Below, piece after piece: positions 37,439 through 48,873 of a stretch of DNA of 64,000 nucleotides. The stretch is from Phycomyces blakesleeanus NRRL 1555(-) (Eukaryota > Mucoromycota > Mucoromycetes > Mucorales > Phycomycetaceae). The stretch lies in contig NW_017265168.1 in assembly GCF_001638985.1 (NCBI RefSeq), forward strand, positions 124,001 through 188,000, given 5' to 3'. Made by a program: the position numbers and the translations under genes. Numbering within the stretch: the stretch's first letter is position 1; the number at the start of each line of letters is the position of its first letter. Below the pieces are notes generated by a model. It was not told where the DNA came from, did no database searches, and worked only from the letters and a program-made list of their open reading frames with translations.

Positions 37439-40357
37439 TTATAAGTCTGCAAGAGAACCAAGTGACAGTTTTGGGCCGCGGTTAAGCTCTGGCCACACTA
37501 CATATGTTGTTGCTGTTGTTGTTATTGTGTTTATAGTCGCGTCTGACTGCACCAAACCAACTAATTCTTTGACATCTGCCAGGTGAACTACCATTGGCTT
37601 CATTTGCTCATTGTTGATTGCTGGTATACTATTTACCAAATGAACTGCATAAACATTGACAAGGACAAGCGGCCACCTCTTGTTGTTGAGCTTGTGCTCA
37701 AAGGAAACGACAACCTTCCCAAAGAAATCCTTGTAGACTGGAGAGTAGCTTTGCCCCAATGTTGCGGTTCTCATCAACCTGAACCTGAAGTCTGACGTTA
37801 TGTGTCTCTCTTACACAATTATGGTCGAGTGCAGAGTCAATAACACAACCATTTACAAATGCCTTACGGCTTGTTTTAATGGCTGCTTCAATCATATTAC
37901 ACTCTTCCCCCTTTGATTCATAGAACTTTTGAAGAAGCTCTGGAAGACAAGAAATGCCTCCAAAACTATTAACAATCGTTCTGTTCCTCAAAGGCCCCCA
38001 GAACTCAATGTCAGAATCAGTACCAACATTACTACCTTCTCGGTCAATTGGCCAACCAGCAGAGGGATTGTCATACTGAAGGAGAGTTGTTGATGTTACT
38101 GTTGCTGTTGTCATTATTGAATTTTCAACTCTCATCTATCAAATCTGTGTCAAGCCAAGCATGATGTTGCCAGCATTGATTCCAATTGCTGAATTACTCT
38201 TTATTGCTCGTGAGTATTCCCCAATCGCCCTCTCAACAGATCATGCACTATACGCTCTGGGGAACCATATGCTTCTATCATTGTGGGATAGTGCTGCAGG
38301 AGGTGCTGATTGATTGTAAAAACCTTGAGCTAGCAAGGCTTCCAGATACGCATTCCATGCGACGAGATTTCTAAAAAAAAAGATAAGTTAACACAAGTTA
38401 TAAAATAATAATATTAATTATAATTAAAGCTTACGTTTTGATCAAGGTTTTCTTCTCTGCTGATAACTCCCAGCTCATGATTAGGTTGCATGTCTGCACC
38501 AGGTCAAGCAATGCCTTACAGGCAGCTTGGTCATGGACACGCTCTGCCACAAGCGTGGGGATAACAAACAAGCTGAAGTCAGCCCAGTCCACAGCCCGGA
38601 AGTACCCTGATCTTGTTGCGATGTTGATCCATGCACTGTGGAAAGATGTTGGAATACTTCTTCTGGTTAACACCATGGCAGTACCAATTTCTTTCTGAGC
38701 AGCAAGGGAGAGAGAGAGAGGATGATCTTTTCCATACTTGCCACACATGAGCCCCCAGACCTGTTTGCCAATGCCATGACAAATGCTGTGCATTTCATCC
38801 AATGCAAAGAAGAATGGACCAGAGAAGGAATCCAGTAAGGAGAAGGGAGATTGGCCAGTTAACCCTTTTTTGCTGGATGAGGCCACCTTATCAAAGTGCT
38901 TGAAACTTTCCAGTGTGCACATGGTGATGGCAGATGTCATTCGGAAATATTGGCCATGGCCAGGAGATTGACCCACAACATGGCAGATGTGGCAGCCATC
39001 CTTACTCATATGGCCCACATGACAAGCCATCTTTCCCAGAGCTGGAATGTTGCCAGTTGTCATTAGTACATGGACTTTTGCACTAATATCTCCAGATGGT
39101 GTCTTTACAACCATTCCACCAGCTTGGAGAACCCAAAGTTCTTTCAGAATAGGCTCCAGGAATGACCAGAAGTTGGCGGGTGCTTTGGGACCAGAGATGA
39201 TCGCAACTTGGATCATACGGCTGCACTCGTAGCAAATCATTGGGGGAAGGTTGAGGTTGGTAACGTGGACAATGGTTACCGAACCCGAAACACTATGGGG
39301 AGCAAACCCATCAACAGACAGCAAAATGGTGATGTCGTTTTCACCCGAGAAAAGACGCTTCTTTGACTGGTATGCCTGTCCATCAAAGACATTGGAAATG
39401 CTGCCATCAGCCTTTTGCGTATGATGGTGGCAATACAACATCTCTTTTCTGGTGCAGTCGTTGGCCAAAGCAACTGCAAGCTGTCTACCCAGAGGAAGCT
39501 GTATCATTGTGCTGGCAGGAATTGGATTCTCACCAGTGTCTTGGCTTCTCTCGCCGGTCTTGTAACGGACTTCGTCACAATGCAGGCACTCCATTTGCTG
39601 ATCGTTGTTGTACAGCATACACCCATTGTGACAAACGTGGTATGTCTCCTCATCGACACCAAGAAATTGAGAAAGAAGCTTGGTACCAAGGTAGGGAGTG
39701 CAAGCTCTATATGATATCTCACTTGATCTGCTGAGAATTTCATTGAAGTGTTTTGCCAGACTAATGTGGGCCTTCTGGGAAATGTCAAACTCCTTTATGA
39801 TCTTCATAAGCTTGAGATTCTTTGCATCGTCATAGCCAGAAACAGGAACAGGAGCACTAAAGTCATAGACCAACTGAGGAGGAGTATCATCAATGGCATT
39901 TTCAGTAACATCCATGATTGCTGAATCATTTTCCATAGAATCCTCATGTTCAATATCATACTTTAATAAGATAAACAATAATTAGTACATTGGATACATT
40001 TGTATATTTATCTTTCTTACCATGAGCTCATCAATTTTGTTGATAATGGAAGGAGTAATATCCTCGTCAATGCTCATGTTGGTGCTTTCTCTGTTTAATT
40101 ATTAAAGAATTAATATATTTTATTTAGTTGCATCATTATAATTTGTAGACTTACTCCAAGGTTGAGCTAGATGCGAAATTCAAGATAAGATTACTCTGCT
40201 CAGAAACAGAAGCAACTTGCAAACTTTGGGTGTTATTCATCTCTTTATAAACTTTTTCCAGGCACTGAACTTCACACTTGGCTACAAGTTTCTTGTTTGT
40301 GTAGCGTTTGTGGCAGATACTGCACTTGTGGTGGGAAAGCTTTGTGATTGTAGACAT
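37439..40357 (-). pseudogene. Tnp2-family CACTA transposase, frameshifted
   Basis: The first exon (from ATG 40357) encodes a Cys cluster CSICHKRY..CEVQC, a small acidic exon lies around 40020-40095, and the main exon runs 39978 to about 38440 and is intact: CLHCDEVRYK, SVDGFAPHS, CHICHVVGQ and ALDEMHSICHGIGKQVW are present, and WINIATRSGYFRAVDW shows the Trp lost in element 1. The last part (about 38365-37439) has at least two frame changes, after a T run near 38315 and again near 38260, plus stops near 38250 and 38140; the frame then reopens to GPKLSLGSLADL. So the core is preserved but the C-terminus is not. Confidence 0.85.
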
Positions 40358-40654
40358 TTTGTTAATTTTAATTTATTCTTTTGAAGTATGGGTAAGAATA
40401 GAGATATTCGCTTTCAAGTCTGAACTCTTTTATAATGATTAACTTGAAGACAATAATAGCACAGTAACTTGAATATAAGCTTAGAAGAAAAAAGTAAAAC
40501 ATATATATATCATGTTGTCATGTAAGCACGGTAAGCAAAATTGATATTCACTGAAACCAACTCAATAGATTCAATCTATATTGCTATGAAACTAATAATA
40601 GATAATTGAAAATTTTTTTCTTTATATCTTATTTTCACAACAACATCTTTTTTC
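40358..40654. promoter_or_regulatory. bidirectional promoter region of CACTA element 2
   Basis: Lies between the divergent Tnp2 and accessory genes. It shares the exact 15-base motif TGAAACTAATAATAG (40587-40601, inverse complement of 31759-31773) with element 1, in the same orientation relative to the genes. Confidence 0.45.
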
Positions 40655-41250
40655 TCAGGTAAACAATATTCGCAATATAAATGACACAGATAACATCATC
40701 AAATCTTTACTCCTAGCCATTCAGCTCCAGTTATCTGTCTTACATGCCAGTCAAAAACAAATTAAGATGGATATTAACAGCCTTGGAAATGAAATAATGA
40801 TCAAAGGATCTCCAAAGCAAAATCTCTCTTTGTTTATTAATGTAAGTTCAACTCAAAACAGTATTGCTGAAAACTAACTTTAACTTCAATAGACTTCAAG
40901 TGAGTTTATTTTCAAATCTGTGATCAACATTCGTAATGTCACTTTAGAACATGTTTACCAAATGATGAGTCAACATCTTGGAATCAAGGTTACAGCATCC
41001 AAAAAAGCAACACTCAGGACCTGTACGAAACTTGTATGTAATGAGTTAGCCACCCTTCCTTCTGTACAAGCTTTTGGCCCTCGTCCTAGTTGGAGGTCCA
41101 TATCTTAATGTGATCAAACAATGATTTGCAATAAACATGCAAACATGCTTAAGAGGGTTGGTGTAAATTTCGCCAGATGCCATCAAAATTGGGCATCCAT
41201 TGCAAGAGTCAGTCATCTCTGGAAAGATCATCAAAGGAGGCAATTGTAAG
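40655..41250 (+). pseudogene. CACTA element 2 second gene (relic of accessory protein)
   Basis: Plus-strand coding pieces parallel the element 1 gene: an N-terminal helix (40660-40842, with NDTDNIIKSLL and GT donor GTAAGT), then about 40893-41250 with TCTKLVCNELATLPSVQAF, a TAA at about 41106, and the continuing frame ARCHQNWASIARVSHLWKD with a basic QRR tail. The initiating ATG seems lost and one stop interrupts it. Retention of the same motif order in a diverged copy argues that the protein was under selection earlier. Confidence 0.6.
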
Positions 41251-41817
41251 TAACTATCCACTGCAGCGTAAAGTAGTATATTTAATGTTAAAAATATATG
41301 ATGTATTTGACTGTTTATGACTAATAAAAATGATGTATAAAATGTAATGTCTATCATAACAGCCAATAAAAGTGATATATAAAATGTAATTCTGTAATAA
41401 TAACTAATAAAAACAATAAATAAAAAATATATCCATTTGAGAAACCAATAAAAATGTATTTTTATAAAATACACTACAGTGCAATTATGTCTTATCCAAT
41501 AAAAACAATGATTAAGCAAGAGATATTTAAAAGAATCTAAATTAAAAGAATAATAAATTAATAGTAACCAATGACATATAATATTTCAACTATACTTAAA
41601 GAAGTTTTGTTCAATTGAAAGACAAATATTAGCAAAAGAAAAGGTTATCAATATATTAATAGAATCTTAAAACTACCAGTAAGTGGAGATGTATTAAAAT
41701 GCACATGAACTCAGGGTTGGAAAAAAGGGGGGAGGACACAAAACGCGCCCTGGCTTCCCCTCCGGAACCACCTGTGAAACCACCTCTAAAACTCCTATTT
41801 GTTTTGGTGTAGTGTAG

Positions 41818-43800
41818 ATATTGAACTTCTTGTCTGGTTTATGCATTGGCTGGTTCCTTGGTTTCATACAGACTGAAACCATGTAGTTGGTGACTTTATA
41901 TCTACTATCTGCAGGTACATACTGTTCTTCAGAGAAGTACTTTCTTACATTTATTCTCATAGAAAACTCTGATAGGAGTCTCATGTCATGGGAGCTTCCA
42001 AAGTAGTCCGTGGAAGACATATCTTCTTATTGTGCTCACATACAGCAAGTTTATTCCCACAATAAATGGATTTTCTGACATAGAACCCATCTCTCTTCAA
42101 AGATGGAACACATATGAGATTAAAGATACAGCCATTAATAAATCTAACAAGATTGGAAATCTCAGACGATTCTTATTTTCTTTCATTATAGTTTGCTTTT
42201 TGAACTTAGATGACTGGAAGAGAAAATCATCTCCTATTAAAATTATTACTGCAAAGAAATAAAGAATAAAGTTTTCTACATTTATCTCTAGTTGATTAAA
42301 AAGATTTGTATATAGTATATTCTCTTAATAATTGCAAATTTCAAGATTTGTGTTAAGTTTTTTATTTCAAATGCGAATATATGAAAATGATATTAAATGT
42401 TCATCCATTTTAAAAAAATTCTAGATATTGAACTTTATGCAGTCACAACTTCATATATTCATGACAGAAGATTTTTTAAATACTGAGTGATACATAGTAT
42501 TACTATATTAGGCGTTTGATTCTTCTTGTCTGGAACTATAAATGGAAAATCTAGTATCAATATTTCCTTTTCTCTGCTATTAAATTCAAATACTGCATTC
42601 TTTCAAGACCTAAAAAGTGGTCACAAATGATAAAACTAATACTGTAGAAAATGAATTACAAGTATTTTTTACATAAATTTTAGGGGACAGAGAGTTTTTG
42701 GATGATGGGGACAGGGTGTTACACAAGCTTATAGTAAGTAGTCTGGCAGATAATTAGAGGCGTAACTACTTTTAACTTATCTGGCAGACATCCATCGTTT
42801 CTGTGTGTAACACCCTGTCCCCCAAAAAACAGTCACCCTCTGTCCCCATCCAGTATAATCACTTGTCTTTATTCACTAAAAAAAATCATGCAAAAGTGGA
42901 AAAACTTTTGTTTGTAACTTTTCATTTTCATTTTTATTTATTTTTAAAAAATTCATAACTCGTTCAAAAAAATAGATAGAAATATGAGAGTAGGATGGTT
43001 AGTTTTGTTGATTTTTTGAATCACATTTAATGAGTGAATTACAAAAGTTCTGTACATTTCATTTGTGAAAGATTGAATAAAAAAACAACAATTTGAAAAT
43101 ATTAGTAAAAATCACTTGCAAATACTTTATATCTATAGAAAATAGTAAAAAAACATTTCAGCAAAAGTTTTAGACCATATTATTATGTAGAAAAGATATT
43201 TATTAGCAAAAACAATCTATCTCAAATGGTTAAAAATGTGAAAAAAGTGTATATTTTTCTTGTTTATTCAACCAAAACATAATAAATTAACTTCAAATTT
43301 TGAATATAGAGATGTAAATATTTTTTCAGCAATACAGCAAAATATCCAAGCTTTAGCATTCGAATTAAGACAGAAATCTATCAAAAGCTATGCGTTGTTT
43401 CTGTTTTACATCTTTTATGATAAAATTCATGTCTGTGATTGGATAAAGATCTTAATCAGATTGCTTATAAATACACAGACTTTGTACTCCAAAAAATAAA
43501 AGCCAATTATATAGTCTTCCAATTAGTTGGATGCCAATAATATTCGTATCTGGGTTTTACATGTAACATTAAAATTAAAGGCAGACTGAGTGCAATTGTG
43601 TTTGTTAAAAAATTAAAGAAAAAAATAGGAGTAAAGTATATTAAAAAATAGAAAGATAGATAAGTTATATATGTGGGAGATCAATAATATCAGAAGAGTT
43701 TATGGGAGAATTTGTAGGAGAGTTAGTGACAGTAGTAGTAATTGTAGTAGTTGTAGTAGTAGAGCGTAAAAGATAAGACTTGTTCTTTGGGAACTGACCC
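41818..43800. other. AT-rich region with one MITE-like unit
   Basis: Besides the palindromic unit at 42683-42847 I see no supported gene. Frames such as 42032-42262 and 43260-43499 are AT-rich without recognisable motifs. Confidence 0.4.
42683..42847. mobile_element. 165-bp MITE-like palindromic element
   Basis: Nested inverted ends: outer GGGGACAGAG with CTCTGTCCCC, and inner GGGGACAGGGTGTTACAC with GTGTAACACCCTGTCCCC. The centre folds too (AAGTAGTCTGGCAGATAA opposite a TTATCTGGCAGA copy, and GTAACTACTT). The whole unit can form a long hairpin. No target duplication is clear. Confidence 0.7.
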
Positions 43801-43802
43801 CA

Positions 43803-46800
43803 ATGATTCTAACTTGTGGAAAAGCAGTCAATGATACTCCCTTTGCAGATAGCATCAAAATACAGCTCATTTACCTCAGGCCTGGACTGATGTACATGAG
43901 GCTTCACTTTAATTGTTGTCTAGTAGCACTTATGTACATGGTGCAAGATCATTGGCAATGGCTTTCTTTTGAGAGGCTTCCAATCATGGAGGGGAAGGAA
44001 AGTTACAGACAAGATGTTCTGATCGTCCAAATACATACAAACAGACTCGTTATAGATGTCAGCTATTATGTGAGCACAGTCTGGAGCAGAGAACCACATA
44101 GAGGAAGGGCAAAATGGGATATTTTCTCCAAGAGCAGGATCAATCTTGGAGCCAAAGGCAATGACCTCTGTCACTTTGGCAACATCCATGCCAAAGTTTT
44201 ACTCGTAAAGTTTACTGTGGGTTACCATCGTGGCCAACATCTTCTTCACCAAAGGAAACTGATCCTCTTAACCCTCTTTCAGGTGTGCAAATACATGGAA
44301 ACCATACCAACCATCAGACTTGGGGTTAAACATCAACAAAATGGCAACTTGGTTGATTTGAGCAGACAGAGCAAAGTCATGCACATTTTTGTTTTGGTTT
44401 TTTAGACTAGGCAAATTGTATCAGTAGTCGTCTTGGAGATGTTTAGGACTTTTAAGTTTAGAGGAATATTTTTCAGCTAAGAAGAAGCAAGAAAAATGTA
44501 ACATTTAGCATTTAATTTCAGTAAAATATCTTATTAGTTACCTTCTTCAAGAGGCTCTTGCTTTTTAGCAAATTGGATTTCTTTTTTTATTTCTTTTATG
44601 ACTAGAAATAGTAAGCATTGGATATTATATTGTAATTTCACAAAAAAAACAATTATAAATTACTTTTTTTGAGAGGCTTCTTTTCTAAGAACTCCTTCAT
44701 CACTTCTTTAAGTCCTTCTTTCAAAATACTTCTGATATCATTCTAAAGAAATAAAGAATAAATATGTATTAGATTGTGAAATCATGTTTGTGTATGTTGC
44801 ATGCTTACTTTGTTCTTTTGCACAAGGAGATATCTGTGCTTGTGACGGACAAAGTCCTTTGGGAAAGTAGTTTTCCTTTTGATGTGCTTAGATCTTCCAG
44901 GAGCTTTGACCTCACTTGCCAAAGGAAATACAACATTTGGATGGTCAATTATTTCACCAGCATTGTCAACAAGTTCATCAACCATTGCCATAAGATTCTG
45001 GACTTGTTGATTCCCTTCACACTGATGAAACAATTGTTCAAGCTTTGTTATACATTTCACCCATGGGGCAGGCTTTTCAACATCGATTTTCTGTAGAGAA
45101 ACGTCACATTCCAGTTGCTTCAAACATTCACCCAAAGAAGAAGACAGAATCCATCTTTCAGGAATGTCTGATAATAGCAACATACGATCTCTTGGCAGAT
45201 CATGGCGACAAGAAAGACCAAACACCACTTTTACTCTGCAATTGCAAAGCTCACCAGGTAGAACATCTTCTAGAAGCTCAGCACAGATGGTGATCAAACC
45301 AATTCTGGAGACGTGGTGAATCAATCCACGGAGGCAAGGTTCATGGTATATTTTGGCATCTGTGATAGTTGCCTCATTCAACTCAAGGTCCTGATAGTCA
45401 CCCTTGAACTGGAGAAGATATGAGCAAATTTGCTTAAATGAAAAGTTCAATGACTGAAGAGCCGGGATTTTTCTTTTCAGATTATTATGGCTACTCTCGA
45501 CATGTTGTGTTATCACATAGTCAAAATGTTTTAATTGACTAGTGAGGTAGCCAGCCCACTTTTTCTTGCACGGCATCTGCTCATCTTCAAAGTACTTTTC
45601 CAGAGTTCTTTTTTCTATAATCTTCGTAGAATCATCATTATTGTCTTCCAGCTGCTCTTTACTTTGGAAATCTTTCCGAGATGACAGCGATTTGAAAAGC
45701 TCAAGATTTTCATCAAAGACATTGCGTTTATCTCTGAAGATCATTTTGTTGACTAAATGTGTGTACAACTCTTTTTCTTTTCCTGGCTTCATTGTTTTTT
45801 TTTTGTCATTTTGGCAATGTTGTTGATCATATGCCAACCACACAGAAGCTTCTTGGCCAAGGGGAACTCGGAATCAAGCGCATTCATCAATGCTTTACAT
45901 TTGTCTATAACAAATATAGGGGCTTTATCAACCTCCACCAAAACAATTGCTTTCAGAGACTTCACAAACCAAACATAGCTCTTCTCTATCTCATCGGCTA
46001 CCCATGCAAAGGCCACAGGAAAGCTCTTCAACCTTTCTCCACCTAGGTTACTGACACCCTCTACGCAAACCAATGGCATCTTCACACAGTTTGTCTTGTA
46101 TGTAGCATCCACAATAAAGACATTGGGGAAACATCGAGCTCTCTTGATCATTATATCGTTTGTAAAAAATATATGAGTGAGTCTATTTCTCTCATTAAAC
46201 TCGTAGAGAACAGAAAATCCCTTTGCTTCCATTGTTCTGATGAGCTCAGTAGTGCCATGGGCAGACTCCTCATCACCACGAGTAGCACTGTATTTGAGAT
46301 TGTTGATATTGCTGATCCTCAGCTTTCTCATTCCTGTCACCTTGTCACTTGTTGCCTTCTGAACATCATGGGACTTGGCATGATTCTCCAACATTGTCTT
46401 TGCAATAGTGGCATCTTCAGCAGTCAAAAGAGACATTCTTCCTTGGTGAGAAGAAGCCAAATTCTCAGGGGTGACAGGGTGGTTATGGCAATGTTCGTTT
46501 TCCCCATAGGTGGGCAAAGGAAGATATCTTTCGCTCTTCTCCTTATAAGAAAATCTTAAGAGATAGGGGCATCCAGTAAGAGAAGAGTTGGGCGTCTTCT
46601 TTCTTTTCTCATCACTTATATTGCGCTTGTCACGATAAACACCAGCCTTTGAACAAGCAATGTGAAGAATAGGGAATTTTCTGTTCTTAATCTTAACGGT
46701 GAAGTTATTAGAAAGGGCGTAATTGTTTACGGCTTGAAGAACACTCTGCTTGTCAGGATAACCATTCTCGGGGAATGAGAGAGTTGTTTTAAGTGAGTAC

Positions 46801-46835
46801 ATCTTCTCAATAGGGGTATTGAAGTTGGTGTTCAT
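43803..46835 (-). pseudogene. MULE/FAR1-type transposase with downstream OTU-like domain
   Basis: Starts at ATG 46835. The N-terminal part is a FAR1-like DNA-binding region (ENGYPDKQSVLQAVNNYA, CPYLLRF). The MULE DDE core follows: VFIVDATYKTN, VIDKCKALMNA and LLCGWHMINNI. A SWIM zinc finger (CNCRVKVVFGLSCRH) lies near 45200. At 45794-45803 the frame changes in a run of ten A; one extra A would join the halves. The main exon ends with a GTAAGC donor near 44808. Small Lys/Glu-rich pieces (about 44743-44665, 44580-44525) look like further exons. At 44370-43800 an OTU-like domain is read: NPKSDGWYGFHVFAHL, FAPDC-like SAPDCAHIIADIYN and LHHVHKCY. It carries three in-frame stops, and Tyr (TAT) sits where OTU proteases have the catalytic Cys. 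Confidence 0.8.
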
Positions 46836-47670
46836 ATTTAATAAAAGAGCACTGTAGTTATATAAGTATTTTTATTGATTCATATACGCAATGTACGCAA
46901 TGTATGCAATGTATGCAATGTACATAACGTAAAAAAGGCATCATATCTTGTTATTTGGAAATATTATTTTTTATTCTTACAACTACATATTAATGACTTT
47001 AAGAAAGGGGATGTTTTTATTTTTCTTGAGAAATTGGAATGATTTAAAGATGGGAACAGGAGGTTCTTCAAGACACTTTATAGCCAGGCCTTAGACTTGC
47101 AGTCATCTTATATTATGTGGTGCCGTTACCCCCGTTCCCTAAGATCACTGATTTTTTTATACTCATAACTTTCTGCTCAAAACTTGTAACTCGAAAAGTC
47201 CAATATGCACTTACTAAGCTTAGTATGTACTAAACTTATTTTAGTACGCAGAAGCTGCTTTTAAAACAGAATTGTCTTATTTTTAAGCCAGAAGACCATT
47301 TTAGATAAATATAGTAGTTAAAACTGCTTATCAGACTACAAAACTAGGAAAAGAACAAACATGGCCTACAGACTACTTATATTTTTAATTTGAAGTTAAA
47401 GAAGCCTTTGCCACCAAAAAGTAATGACTGTGATTACTTTTTAATGCATTGTTGTTTTTTTATTTTGTAAAAGTCTTTTTTAATTCTACTTTTTCACAAG
47501 GTCTAAATTATTAAAGATCTCTAAAAAAACACACTTAATAACTAGGAGGGCTAGTATTAATAAAATATGAATCAGCAAAGTTGACAAAAGAAAATAACTT
47601 GAGAAGAATTGACAGAAAAATATCTGCATCAAGTACAATTTGGTTGGCAAGATTGCTTGCATGCTCATTA
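46836..47670. other. MULE 5' flank with short repeats
   Basis: Contains the 9-bp tandem repeat at 46885-46930 and a short imperfect inverted pair, GGGAACAGGAGG near 47051 with CCCCCGTTCCC near 47130-47141, possibly a small MITE or the MULE end. No gene. Confidence 0.35.
46885..46930 (+). repeat. 9-bp tandem repeat (CAATGTAYG)n
   Basis: Four to five copies of CAATGTACG or CAATGTATG lie about 50 bases upstream of the MULE transposase start codon on its promoter side. Confidence 0.75.
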
Positions 47671-47674
47671 AAGA

Positions 47675-48317
47675 TCTCAGTAGATTTCAAGAATTGCAGA
47701 GAATCTGTCCTGTTTTTTCAGAAGTAGGAATCAGATATAATAATGTTAACACAAAGCAGGTTTATACTCTTTGATTAAAAGAATCAATTAAAGAATATAC
47801 ATGCCTTCATCAATATCATAATACTTTGAAAATAGTTTTTTTTGATAAAACAATATAAAAAATATCATATAAAAATAGATATATATATATATTATTTAAT
47901 GAATGTATAGCTTAAGCTGTTACTAAATATCATAAAATTTAGTACTTCTTCTTTCTATACTTCTTTATATTCAACTTGTATTATTTTGATGAATAAAAAC
48001 CAAAAAAAAATCAATATAAAACATCATGCATTTGTTGAACCAATCATAAAGAGAATACAAATACCTAAAAAGGTATAGATCTGTCATATTTAAAATATAT
48101 TTTATTGGCTTAGATGCAAAATAATAGAAAATCCCATAAATTGTATTTGACAAAAAGTAAAACTAATAGGCTAAAACAAGCATGTTATTGGCTATAAAAG
48201 TTACAAGTTTGTAACTTGTTACGAGGTTGATATGTTAAATACGGACTTTTAAATAGCATAAGTTACAAACTCGTAACTTGTTACGAGATCGGAGATGTAA
48301 ATCCTGCTATTTCCTAG
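47675..48317 (+). repeat. dispersed repeat, copy A
   Basis: Collinear by eye with 57325-58037: both start CTCAGTAGATT(T/C)CAAGAATT, share CATTTGTT(G/A)AAC and TTAGATGCAAAA-type segments in the same order, and end CTGCTATTTCCTA. Near its end it has two palindromes, GTTACAAGTTTGTAAC (48200-48215) and GTTACAAACTCGTAAC (48262-48277). No coding content. Confidence 0.6.
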
Positions 48318-48606
48318 TGTAAACAGAAAAAAATATTCAGTTTTGTTATTTCCAACAACACTTTTTAGGCTTTGAAAAAAATAATTGGAGTACAATTGTT
48401 TTTGTTTATTATAAGAAAAATACACTATATGTATTAATTTAGTATATTTATAAGTTTCATTCAAGTATTATTTTCATTTACTTTTTTCTACCACCAGATC
48501 TTCTGACAATTTGACTATATGATACATCTTTGCCATTTGATCTCAATTGCTCAAGAACAATAGTGAGCTAAAGTCTAATATCAGTCTGTTCTAAAAATAG
48601 ATAAGA

Positions 48607-48873
48607 TTAGTAGAGTCTATGACCCTTTACTATATTGCAAAGCTTTTTAAATGATATCTTGCTCATTCTGACTTCTTTTAGAAAATCATCTTCATTCATA
48701 GAATCCAGGAAATCAATTTTCTTATCTTTTGTTACCAGTTTTGAGATGTTGTTCTTTCTCTTGTGTAGATATCTACACGAGTCAAGATACTTCACAAGTT
48801 CATTATCAGATTCATTGTCATCAAGAAACAGCAAATACATCTGGGCAAAATCACTGTATATTTTACTGACCAT
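48607..48873 (-). pseudogene. Harbinger-like transposase fragment (N-terminal)
   Basis: An 88-residue frame ends FLKEVRMSKISFKKLCNIV, preceded by YLHKRKNNISKL and SMNEDDF. This is the layout of the N-terminal helical part of PIF/Harbinger (HARBI1-type) nucleases just before the DDE domain. The catalytic domain is not found downstream, so it is a fragment. Assignment is by pattern only. Confidence 0.4.

Larger units (their letters stand above)
37130..41814 (-). mobile_element. CACTA (EnSpm-like) DNA transposon, element 2
   Basis: Left end CACTACGACAAAT, right end TTTTGGTGTAGTG, length 4,685 bp. Both sides are flanked by TAG (37127-37129 and 41815-41817), the 3-bp target duplication expected of CACTA elements. 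The gene layout is that of element 1 in inverse orientation: Tnp2 on the minus strand and the small second gene on the plus strand. Sequence inside the right end repeats AGGTGGTTTCAC-type units on the minus strand. Confidence 0.9.

Noticed and set aside
43803..44405. 200-residue open frame on the plus strand
   Set aside because: It is antisense to the decayed OTU-like domain, whose minus-strand frame shows recognisable motifs; the plus-strand product has none.
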